A program made the position numbers and the translations under genes. From assembly GCF_963576675.1 (NCBI RefSeq), contig NC_088917.1, positions 32,952,501 through 33,016,500 on the forward strand: DNA of 64,000 nucleotides. Direction: 5' to 3'. Each line of letters starts with the position of its first letter. Position 1 is the first letter of the stretch. The notes under the pieces are model-generated. The model saw nothing but the letters and a program-made list of their open reading frames with translations. It searched no databases and was not told where the DNA came from. This document shows, piece after piece, positions 32,990-43,209 of this stretch. The stretch is from Euphorbia lathyris (Eukaryota > Streptophyta > Magnoliopsida > Malpighiales > Euphorbiaceae).

Positions 32990-34935
32990 AAAGGAATAAA
33001 AAAGAAAAGTTTTTCTTCTCTTAACGAAAATAAAAAATTAGAAAACTTATTAATAGGAAGGAAATAAATGTATCCTTTAAACCTGCTATAAATACAAAAC
33101 TGTTACTATAATATATAGTCGATTACACAATTCAATTTTTTTAATACAAACTGTTACCATAATAAATGGTCGGATACCAAAATTAATATATTTAATACTC
33201 ATTTAAAAATATCCGATGTATGAGAAAATAAAAGGCTTACAGCAAGCCATTATTACAACATAGAGAAGAGAGGTTCTTCGGATTAATGGTAGCCTCAAAT
33301 AAGAGAGAGACACAATATAGGAGGAAAAAAAAGAGTTATTTACGGACTTAAAAATAAATTTGGAAGAGAGAGAATGATAGTGGTAAAATAAAGAGATGGA
33401 TTAATGGAACAAATAAAAAAAAGAGAAAATTATTAAAAAAATATAAACTAAAATGGTGATATGGTATATTGGTCAATGTTGAACGATCATTTTTCCTAAT
33501 TGTAAATTTTAGTGGGAAGTTATGCATAAAATAGCGTATATTGATGTGTAAAATTTAAGGTTATATATTAAAATGTTATATGAGGTAAAAGTGGTACACC
33601 ACATATGTAATTTATCCAATAATACCATTTCATACGTTAATAATAAATTTACACTTTTCCAAAAATGATAAAAGTAAATTTACACCCTATCCTTATCATT
33701 TATTTTATTTTGAATTTTATATTTAATTATTTATATTATTTTTATAAAGTTTTGCGATTAACTTGTATCCAAACTTGTAAAAAAATTAGGCATTAGTCGG
33801 GCGGATATGACACTCGAAATTAATTGGAGATTAATCAAATTTGTATTTTTTATGTATTTATAATTTTAATAAAAATTATTATATAAATATAATCAAAATA
33901 TTAATTATACTTTGTAAAAATAATAGTAGGAAGTATATATATATATATAATATTTGTTATATTAATGTCATTAAAAAATAAAAATGTGTTAAAAAAACAG
34001 TAATAGTAAAATATGTTAACAAAATAATATTAATATCTTTAAAAATAACGTTTCAATAGTTTTAAATCTTTCTTTTTTTTATTTAATATTTTATTTAAAA
34101 TTGAAAAAATGAAATAAAATTAAAGGACCAATTTTTTTAAAAAAGATTGCATTGGGCAACATGGATCTGTTTGGGGCCGTTGAGGCGACAAAAAACCAAT
34201 TAATTGATTTTATACCGTCCGACTTGATAATATCAGGACGGTGTTCTAACCATCCCACCCAGACACTGCTTGTGCCTATTTTTAGAACAATGTTTGTGTT
34301 TGATACACTTAAATATCGACAGTTTAATAGGTCGTTTGTGACTGTGATAATAATAGAATAAAAATTTAAGGTATACATAATTGAAAGGTCTGATAGTATA
34401 ATTAAATAACGAGTCAAATGATAGTAAATCTGTATATTTAAATTTTTTTATTAGATAGATGTAAAATTAATTTTGTTTGGAAGCGTAAATAATACCGTTT
34501 CATACGTAACAATTTACACTTTATCCAAAATTATAGAAGCAAATTTACACTGTATCCTTATTATTATAGAAGTAAATTTACATCGTATCCTTATTATTAT
34601 AGAAGCAAATTTACACCGTATCCTTTTTATTATAGAAGTAAATTTACACCGTATCCTTATTATTTACATTATTTTTATAAGTTGTTTTTATAATTTAATT
34701 TAAAACAAAATCATATTAGATATTTGACATTAATATCAATCAATTTGAATGTGATACATTTGGCAAAGGTGCTTTTATAGGGAGATATTTGTCAAAAAAA
34801 AAAAAAAAAACTTGTTCCTATAGCACATTTGGCAAAGGTGCTCTTATAGAGAGATATTTGGTAACGAGTCTTAAATGTAAGGGTCATAATAGTCATTACA
34901 TCTTACCAAACGTGACCATAGAGTTTTTAGAAAGA
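32990..34935. repeat. 1.95-kb tandem duplication, unit 1
   Basis: Matched landmarks lie 1,945 bp apart: AAGTTTTTCTTCTCTTAACG at 33007 and 34952; AAACCTGCTATAAATACA; and CATTGGGCAACATGGATCTG (34151) against CATTGGGCAGTATGGATCTG (36108). The unit is AT-rich and non-coding. A GC-richer island at 34150-34280 can form a hairpin (CCGTCC...GGACGG). Divergence is a few percent with many small indels. Confidence 0.8.
34534..34665 (+). repeat. 33-bp minisatellite, about four copies
   Basis: The unit is close to AGAAGTAAATTTACACCGTATCCTTATTATTAT, with copies starting at about 34534, 34567, 34600 and 34634. Because 33 is a multiple of three, the reading frame stays open and gives an 11-residue repeat (IIEANLHRILI). 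That is a by-product and not evidence of a protein. Confidence 0.8.
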
Positions 34936-36670
34936 ACGGAATCAGAAAGAAAAGTTTTTCTTCTCTTAACGAAAATGAAAAATTAGAAAACTTATTAATA
35001 GGCAGGAAATTAAATGCATCCTTTAAACCTGCTATAAATACAGAATTGTTACTATAATATATAGTCGGTTACACAATTCAAATTTTTTTTAATACAAAAC
35101 TGTTACCATAATAAATGGTTGGTTACCAAAATTAATATATTTGATACTCATTTAAAAATATCCGATGTATGAGAAAATAAAAGGCTTACAACAAGCCATT
35201 GTTCCAACATAAAAAAGAGAGGTTTTTGGGGTTAATGGTAGTTTGAGATAAGTGAGAGACACATGAGAGGAGGAAGAAAATGAGTTATTTACAGATTTGC
35301 CAAAAAAAAAAAAAAAGGAAGAGAGAGAATGATAGAGGTAAAACAAAGAGATGGATTAGTTAAACAAATAAAAAAGAGAAATTGATTAAAAAATATAAAC
35401 TAAAATCGTGATATGGTATATTGATCGATTTTGAACTATCATTTTTCCTAGTTGTAAATTTTAGTGGGAAGTTAGCCGTAAAATAGTATATATTGATGTA
35501 TAAAATTTAAGGTTGTATATCAAAGTATTATATAAGGTAAAAATGGTATACACATATGTAATTTACCTAATAATACCATTTCATATGTTAATAATAAATT
35601 TACACCTTTCCAAAAATGATAGAAGTAATTTTACACCCTATCCTTATTATTTTTTTATTTTTTATTTTTTGATTTAATTATTTATATTATTTTTATAAGG
35701 TTTTGTAATTAACTTGTATCCAAAGTTGTAAAAAAGTGAGACGCTAGTCGGATGGACATAACATTGAAAATTAATTAGAGATTATTCAGGTTTGTATTTT
35801 TATATATTTATAATTTTAATAAAAATTATTATATAAATACAATTAAAATACTAATTATACTTTGTAAAAATAATAATAGAAAGCATTTAGTATATATATT
35901 AATATTTGTTATATTAATGTCACTAAAAAAATAAAAATGTGCTAAAAAACAATAATAATTAAATGTATTAACAAAATAATATTAATATCATTAAAAATAA
36001 CGTTTCAATAGTTTTAAATCTTTTCTTTTAGTTTTGTTTATTTAATATTTTATTTAAAATTGAAAAAATGAATTAAAATTAAAGGATCAGTTTTTTTAAA
36101 AAGGTCGCATTGGGCAGTATGGATCTGTCTGGGGCCGTTGAGGCGACAAAAAAACCAGTTAACTGATTTTATACTGCCCGACTTGATAATATCAGGACGG
36201 TGTTCTAACCACCCTGCCCAGGCGTTGCTTGTGCCGATTTTGAACACTGTTTGTATCTGATATATTCAAAATATCGACAGTTTAATAGATCGTTTGTGAG
36301 TGTAATAATAACAAAATAAACATTTAAGGCATACATGATTGAAAGGTTTGATGATTTAATTAAATAACGAGTCAAATGATAGTAAATCTGTATATTTAAA
36401 TTTTTTATTAGGTAGATGTAAAATTAATCTTATTTGAAAACTTAAAATAATACCATTTCGTACCTAATAATTTACACTTTTTTGAAAATTATAGAAACAA
36501 ATTTATACCGTATCCTTATTGTTATAAAATAAATTTACACCGTATCCTTATTATTTACATTATTTTTATAATTTAATTTAAAACAAAATCATAGTAGATA
36601 TTTGACATTAATATCAATCCATTTGAATGTGACACATTTGGCATAGGTGCTCTTATATTTTGATATTTGT
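34936..36670. repeat. 1.95-kb tandem duplication, unit 2, abutting the RBR gene
   Basis: Second unit of the direct duplication. It ends at about 36670 (GATATTTGTCAAA), some 160 bp before the start codon of the RBR ligase. The duplicated DNA therefore forms the immediate upstream region of that gene. The 33-bp minisatellite has about four copies in unit 1 and about two here. Confidence 0.78.
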
Positions 36671-36832
36671 CAAATACTCTTGTTCAAAAGAGCTAAGAAA
36701 GCGGTGCTCTGTTGCTCTTTTTAAACTTGCCCAACTTCAAATACAATTCCTAACAAACTCTCTTTCATTACTCTCTTCCACTGCCGCTCACACTTCCCCC
36801 AAATTACACTATACTGAAAATTTCTACTCAAT

Positions 36833-38927
36833 ATGGGAAACAAGGTCGCCACAATGTTCCGCTTCCCCAAACATAAGAAATCAAAACGATTGCTACTCAT
36901 TCACAAGGACGACGACGATGTTTTCTGCACCCCTGATTCATCTGTTTCCGATGACCAAGAGAATCTGGTCATGTTACAGTCTGATGATTCTCCGTCTTTT
37001 GTTTGCGAAATCTGTGTGGAACCGAAGGCTTTAATCGAATCTTTCAGTCTCAAGGGCTGCTCGCACTTCTACTGCACTCAATGTGTTGTTAGTTATGTCG
37101 CTTCCAAGCTCGATGATAGTATTACTCGAATTTCTTGTCCGGTAACTAAATGTGAAGGAGTATTAGAGCCTGAATATTGTAAGGATATCCTTCCCAAAAA
37201 ATTGTTTGATAGGTGGGGCATTGCTTTATGTGAGTCTGTGATTCAGACTTCGCAGAAGATTTATTGTCCTTTTAAGGACTGCTCTGCCTTGCTTATTCAT
37301 GATACAGGAATGGAGATTCAAAGTTCATACTGTCCTTCTTGCAAAAGAGCTTTCTGTGTCTCGTGTAAAGTTCCTTGGCATTCAGAGGTCAATTGTAAAA
37401 AGTTTCAAAAGTTGAAGAAGAAAGGCGATGATGTTATGATGATTGATCTTGCAAAGAGGAAGAACTGGAGAAGGTGTCCTAAGTGCAACTTTTATGTTGA
37501 AAAATCAACCGGTTGTTTCTACATCAAGTGCAGGTACATATCATCACTTTTTCTTCTTGTTCACAAAATTTGCTCTGGTTTAATTCACATTCAGTTTTCG
37601 AATTCAGTATTTCTTCCTTGTTTGAACTGATAATGCTCATTGTTGATATGTTAAATGATAAGTTGAGTGATTGTTAGAATCTTCTATGGTAATTTTCCTC
37701 TAAAGCTTGATTTGCAATAGAGGTGGCAATTCGGATTATCATGTGAAAATCGTGTTATATTATCTACGTTATATTATCTACATATGTGTTCAATGTGATG
37801 ATATAGGATATAAATGCAAGGAAAATGATTCTTCTTCTCAAAATTTTCTTAGGTTTTAATTCACATTCAATTTTCGAACTCAGTATTTCTTCCTTGTTTG
37901 AACATAATGCTCATTGTTGATATCTTAAATGGTAAGATGAGTTATTGTTAGAATCTTCTTTTGGTAATTTTTCCTCTAAGCCATGTAAAAGCTTGATTTG
38001 CAATAGAGTTGGAAATTCGGATTATTATGTTATCTACATATTCTATATGACATAAATTCAAGAAAAATGATAATAGTGTCAATAGTATAGTGTCGGTCGT
38101 GTCAAAAATTGATACTCTTACTCTAATTTGCAATATGGGCTGTTAAGATGGTGCTTTGTTTTCTACAAATTGAGAGTCCAAGCATTTTTTCCTCCTTTTC
38201 TCAATTTACTCATGAAGACAGATTGCCAATCAAGATATTATTCCCTTGGATTTACTAATAAAATCAGCTATATCTTTTCTTTGTTTAGATGTGTGGTTAG
38301 CAAGCAGCATCATGAGAGTTGAAATGTGATTTCAATTGTATGCCTATTTGTTGTATCTACTCTACTCTGTCACATTCATAACGTTTTGAAGCTATACTAA
38401 TTATTTACATTTGCAACATAGATAGTAGTTATATATGTTTATGCACAACATACTATTAATAACAAAAATAAATGCTTGATGTACAATTTTGGCTAATATA
38501 AACTAGATATAAAATATGCTTGATTGAATGTTGAAATTGGTGTATATAACAACTGCGGCAGACTGATGCAAATGACAGATTTAGCCATTCTATGAGAATT
38601 TTACCCTTTTAAGGAGTGAATACCTTAATTATGAATGCAATTACAATGCAACTTTGTTAGAGTTTGACTTGCTAATTAATCCTATGCACAACTGAATCTT
38701 GAGTAGGAGTTTCACAATGGGTTCTCGTGTCGTAATCATGTTATATTATTTTATATATTCCACATGGTTATATATGATATAAATACAATAAAAATGATAA
38801 TTGAATAAGGCATGGCGGATTGTCTTTTGTTTTGACTTGCAGGTGTGGATATGCTTTCTGTTACAGATGTGGTACTTGTTCGAGCACTACCTCTCATGTC
38901 TGCCCTAACCCCAAGTGTGGTGCTTGA
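36833..38927 (+). CDS. RBR-type E3 ubiquitin ligase, two exons
   Basis: RBR ligases take ubiquitin from an E2 onto a RING2 cysteine and pass it to a substrate. Exons 36833-37533 and 38843-38927 (GT-AG, in frame) give 261 aa from MGNKVATMFRFPK. RING1 has C58, C61, C76, H78, C81, C84, C102 and C107. The IBR has C145, C150, C167, C170, C175, C178, H183 and C188. RING2 has CPKC at 215-218, then STGCFYIKCRCGYAFCYRCG. C228 occupies the catalytic thioester position, and RING2 is reconstituted only after splicing. The protein is short, with no N-terminal UBA or C-terminal ariadne domain, as in the small plant RBR subgroup. The 1.3-kb intron contains a local tandem duplication. Substrate unknown. Confidence 0.9.
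37563..38040 (+). repeat. Tandem duplication inside the RBR gene intron
   Basis: About 37563-37780 and 37836-38040 share TTTAATTCACATTCA, CAGTATTTCTTCCTTG, ATGCTCATTGTTGATAT and GCTTGATTTGCAATAGAG in order, offset by about 270 bp. The copies differ by substitutions and small indels. The splice sites are unaffected. Confidence 0.75.
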
Positions 38928-39629
38928 TTTTACTCGGCCATTTATTTAGCTACTAATTTAAATTATTGCATATGATGTAAATACTGATATTAAGCAGTAT
39001 TTTAGTAGTAAGTATCATTTGCAATGGTCATTGAAATAGAAGTATTATATCAAGACTTGTATTACATGAAAAATAATAAACTGGAAAGTGAATAAAGGGA
39101 AATACCAATATTCAGCCCCGGCATTAGTTCTTGCCTCAATCATGTGTTCTGAAATATTCACAGTAAGATGGAACAGTTACTCCTTAGGGACTGAGGGACT
39201 GTTGGTTTGGAGGTACCCAAGAATTTTAAAAGGTACAAAAGGGCCAGGTGAACTGAATTAAAAGTTATTAATTAATTTTGCTTAGATGGAAATTTACTTT
39301 CAAATCCCACCAATTTGATGAGACTGAAAATAGAGGTTTTTAGCGGCGGATTACATTTGCATTCAACGGCGGAATCAGAACTCCGGACGAACCGAGGCTC
39401 AAATTTTTCATAACATCAATAAGAAATATAATTATATAAAAAAGTAGACAATTAATATTCCATGATGACACTTGTACTACCTTGCTTGAATAAATAATGA
39501 GTGACAATTGAATGATGCAATTGTACGTACTTTTATAACGTTGCAATATGGGTCGAATTAGAGTAGCAGTAAAAATGTCGAAATTGTCATTCAGAATTAA
39601 TTTACTTAAAGTGTACGTATTAATATATG
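38928..39629. other. RBR gene 3' UTR and intergenic DNA
   Basis: The 3' UTR probably lies in the first 150 bases. The phrase GGCGGATTACATTTGCATTCAACGGCGGA at about 39343-39371 is GC-richer and may be a transposon edge. Nothing else is supported. Confidence 0.35.
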
Positions 39630-40000
39630 ATAAAGGATATGGGCCTAAGGCACGCATTCAGCCCAACACAAAGATCCTAGCCCATGCGCTGAAATAGTAC
39701 CCCTTGCAGTCAACAGGACACGGAGATTGCAACGAGATTATAAGGCACAATAGGGGAATTTAAGACATTCCTTCGCTCCTTCAGGGTTGCCTATAAATAG
39801 GAAGACTTTTTCCATAGTAAAGGAACCCTCATTTTATTCTCTATGACTCTTCTCTCTACTTTCTTTCTATGCATCTCTTATTATATCCAATGTTTCTTTA
39901 CTGACTTAACCGTCAGAGTGTTTCCCAAGGACCGCTCCTAGCATAAGTATAAAAGCTCAAGCACATCGGGAGTCCTTTAATCCCAACTTCTCATCATTTG
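39630..40000 (+). mobile_element. Gypsy-like LTR fragment
   Basis: It begins near TGATAAAGGATATGGGCC. It has a TATA box CTATAAATAGG at about 39791-39801 and a pyrimidine-rich leader, then ACCGTCAGAGTGTTTCCC, the pattern of U5 in many Ty3/gypsy LTRs. No partner LTR or coding region is attached. The ends are approximate. Confidence 0.5.
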
Positions 40001-40206
40001 ATACGGTGAGCATAGACTGGTCACTTAAAACTCCTTCGGAATCATTTAAATTTTTTGTTAGCATGGCGGAAACACACCCCCCCAATCGGGCTCTACTCCC
40101 ACTAAGAAAATAGTTGGCACGAGCTAGCATCACAAGCAAAAGGAAGTTGAGATGACCACGCTATTCTCACATTTGAGGACAGGGTAACGGTGATGACGGA
40201 TTCCCA

Positions 40207-40395
40207 CGGTTGATAGGCAGATTGATTTATATGATTAATACCAGGCCAGACATAGCATATGTTGTCAACACATTAAGTCAATTCCTCTCTAAACCTATAA
40301 ACATTCAGAAGCAATCAGCTAGAAGGGTGTTACAGTATATCAAAAGTGATCCAGGCAAATGCCTTTTAGTGACCCAGTCATCCAGTCTAGGTTGA
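40207..40395 (+). pseudogene. Copia polyprotein fragment (RNase H region)
   Basis: The frame reads LIGRLIYMINTRPDIAYVVN, then LSQFLSKP and ARRVLQYIKSDPG. This matches the conserved segment joining reverse transcriptase to RNase H in Ty1/copia polyproteins. It stops after 61 residues. The order relative to the next Copia segment, which begins earlier in the polyprotein, shows it comes from a different insertion. Confidence 0.75.
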
Positions 40396-40920
40396 TGTTC
40401 GGTCCGGTTCTGATAACATTGATATTTACACTTTGCTCAAGGCTACTCTAAAATTCCACTCAATCCATTTATAAACTCCAAAAGTCTTTATATGCTCTAA
40501 AATAGGCGGAGCGTCAATACAACAAGGAGTTCGCATCTCAAATTATTGCGTATCGTTCATCCAAAGCTGTCTCAGATCACTATTTGCTCACATTCACATA
40601 TAATAATATTTTTGTTGTGCTTATCGTTTATGTGGACAGTGTCCTTATTAGTGGCAATTCTGAAACTTCTATGTTCTGTTTTAAAACTCACATTCATGCA
40701 CTTTTTACTATCAAAGACATTGGTCTGATAAAATATTTTCTCGAAATCGAAATTACTATGGTATCTTCTTATCTCAATGTAAATACGTCGTTGATTTAAT
40801 CTCTGATGTCCGACTTACTAATACGTCTACTTCTTGCCCTGTGTGTCCTGACATCGATTTAGATCCTTTGATTAACACTATTTTTTCTACTCCCAATCTT
40901 TATCTTCGTTTTGTTGGATT

Positions 40921-41402
40921 TAGACCTGTCCATGGGTCTGGGTACCCGCCCGGTCCGTCCAGGCCCGTGTCCCTTGGACCGGACTTGGACAATAAAAATT
41001 GTTTATAGACCCAGGCCCGTTAAAGCCCGCCTATTTTTTGAGCGGGCTTGGGATTAATAAAAATAACACGGCCCATCCCGGCCCATCTATTAATATTAAT
41101 TAATATATATATATATATATATTTCAATCAAATATATATATATATATATATTAAATATTTATTTTTATCTTACCAAAAAAAATATTTATTTTTAAATATA
41201 ATATTTATTTTTTATAATTAATAATTTTATATTTATATTTAGGTGGGCTTATATAGGTTGGGCTTGGGATTTGTTTTTTAAACCCGAGCCCAGTCTGACC
41301 CGAGCCCACCTAAATTAATAGTGGGCTGAGCTGGGCTTGGACAGAGTATTTTTACCTAAAAACCCTACAGGCCCGGCCCAGCTCGACCCATGGACAGGTC
41401 TA
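40921..41402. mobile_element. hAT-type MITE (482 bp) in the Copia remnant
   Basis: Perfect terminal inverted repeats TAGACCTGTCCATGGGTC and GACCCATGGACAGGTCTA bound the element. The flanking 8-mers are GTTGGATT (40913-40920) and GTTGGATG (41403-41410), one mismatch apart. The interior is rich in GGCCCG/CGGGCC words and has a TA microsatellite at 41100-41150. Removal rejoins the Copia frame exactly (RFVG to CLLYLN). Confidence 0.9.
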
Positions 41403-41701
41403 GTTGGATGTCTTCTTTATCTCAATTTTACTCGACCGGGCATTGGGTTTGCTATTCAACAACTTGGACAGTTTATGCATAACCCATGTTCCCATTATAC
41501 GGAGATTGTTATCCATCTCATTAGATATCTTAAAGGTATCGTGCACTACAGTTTATACTACAGTTCCATCAACGACTTTCGTCTTAAGGGTTTTCGTGAT
41601 GCGAATTGCGGTTGTTGCAATCAAACTCGTCATTCCATCGTCATTGCATTTTTTGTGCAACTCACTTATCTCTTGGAAAGCTATGAATTGAACCACTATT
41701 A

Positions 41702-42697
41702 GGCCCTGTTCTTTATCACTTAATTTCAGTAGCAATCAGTTCAGTTCAGTTCAGTTCAGTTCAATTCAGTTCAGTTCAGTTCAGTTCAGTTCAGTTCAGC
41801 ATTCAGTTTCAGCATTCAGTTTCAGCATCCAGTTTCAACATTCAGTTTCAGTATTCAGTAATTTATCATTATTTATTATATTATAATTATTTATATATAA
41901 TTTATTATTATTATTATTATTTATCTATAATTTATCATTATTTATTATTATTATTATTATTTATAATTTATCATTATCTATAAATTAGATAAAAGTCAAG
42001 AAATGATAGTTTATTAAAGTATATATGGTTTAATAAAAAAAATAAAACTAAAGTATGCATCTATATTTAAAAATTAGGAATTGCATCCATATTATGAATT
42101 ATTTCCTAAATTTATCCAATTTATCAATGTTAGGGATAAAATTTCACCATTTTAGACGTTAGAGGTAAAATTACTTCTGACTCAAAAGGTTATTTTTACA
42201 CTTTAACCCTTAATTAAAATAAGAAGTTAAGAGTTTGTATTCATATGAAGATTTGTATTTAATTTCATAGGCTTTAAATTATATATAAATTTGTGTTTGT
42301 ATGCAATTTGTATTTTTAATTTAAATTAGACTTATTTTTATTTAATTTCATAGGCGTTTATCGAGCCAAGATTTTATCATCTCGGGCTTTTATTTGATAT
42401 TCAATTTAGTTTTATCTTTAATAATATATTTATTTATTATTGATATTATTAAATTTATTAGAACCATTATTATTATTATAAGTTCATTAATGTCCAATAT
42501 TATCATGAAAATTATTTTAAAGTCTAATATCATCATTATTGTTAAGTTCGGTTAAGTTCGGTAGCATTCAGTTAAGTTCAGTAGCATTCAGTTAAGTTCA
42601 GTATTCAGTACTATTCAGTTAAATTCAGTTCAGTATTCAGTTCAATTCAGTTCAATTCAGTTCAGTTCAGTTTTTTTCAGCGATAAAGAACAGAGCC
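41702..42697. mobile_element. PIF/Harbinger-like MITE (996 bp) in the Copia remnant
   Basis: The ends GGCCCTGTTCTTTATCAC and GCGATAAAGAACAGAGCC are inverted repeats, with TTA on both sides (41699-41701 and 42698-42700). Both subterminal regions carry (CAGTT)n pentanucleotide arrays in the same orientation (41739-41800 and about 42545-42675). No transposase is encoded. Removal joins the Copia codons on either side. Confidence 0.87.
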
Positions 42698-43209
42698 TTA
42701 GTCATTCTTCAACTTCAACTGAAGTTGGATACCAAAATATGAGGAGTGCTAGTTGCGAATTCAAGTGGAATTTTTATTAATTACATGTTCTTCATCCCTC
42801 TTTCTTTACTCATCACTATTTTTGGTGATTATAAGACTGACATCCACATTACCTCTAATCTAGTCTTTCACAAACCTAACAAACATCTAGACATTAATTG
42901 TCATGTTGTTCATGATCATATATATTACTATGAGTTTTTTTTTACCACTCATATTTCTATCAAACATCAGCTCTAAATTGTTCATTAAATCATTATCCGC
43001 TTCTCATCTTCATTTCATTTTATTTTATTTTATTTTATTTTATTTTATCCAAAATAGAACTTGTTACTCCCTCATTTCCATCTTGAAAAGGGGTGTGAGG
43101 TTATTTTATATTTATTCAAATATCATCTAGGTTTACATGTTCACTACACACTACCATTTGCCGTAAATTTAAAATCTAGTTTTATTACTTTTACTTTCAT
43201 TGCGAGCTA

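Larger units (their letters stand above)
40440..43100 (+). pseudogene. Ty1/copia reverse transcriptase-RNase H remnant split by two MITEs
   Basis: Reading rightward: a KSLYGLKQA-like start near 40480; the polymerase strand FVVLIVYVDSVLISGNSE (YVDD in active copies, here YVDS); then IKDIGLIKYFLEIEI; LLYLNFTRPGIGFAIQQLGQ at 41405-41465; HLIRYLKGIVHYSLYY; a decayed RNase H part around 41690 and 42701-42740 (SHSSTSTEV); and NLVFHKPNKHLDINCHVV at about 42858-42910. A purine-rich AAAAGGGGTGTGAGG at 43085-43099 looks like the polypurine tract before a 3' LTR. MITEs at 40921-41402 and 41702-42697 interrupt it. Frameshifts, stops and the lost catalytic Asp make it dead. Confidence 0.8.

Noticed and set aside
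34150..34280. tRNA-Asp-like stretch on the minus strand (GGTTAGAACACCGTCCTGAT with a CCGTCC/GGACGG stem), repeated at 36110-36240
   Set aside because: The D-loop and anticodon-stem resemblance is partial. There is no acceptor stem or GGTTCGA T-loop, and the stem weakens in the second unit. A tRNA-derived SINE piece is possible but not supported.
34534..34665. Regularly spaced repeats that might suggest a CRISPR-like array
   Set aside because: The copies are contiguous 33-bp tandem repeats without unique spacers, in a plant nuclear context; this is a minisatellite.
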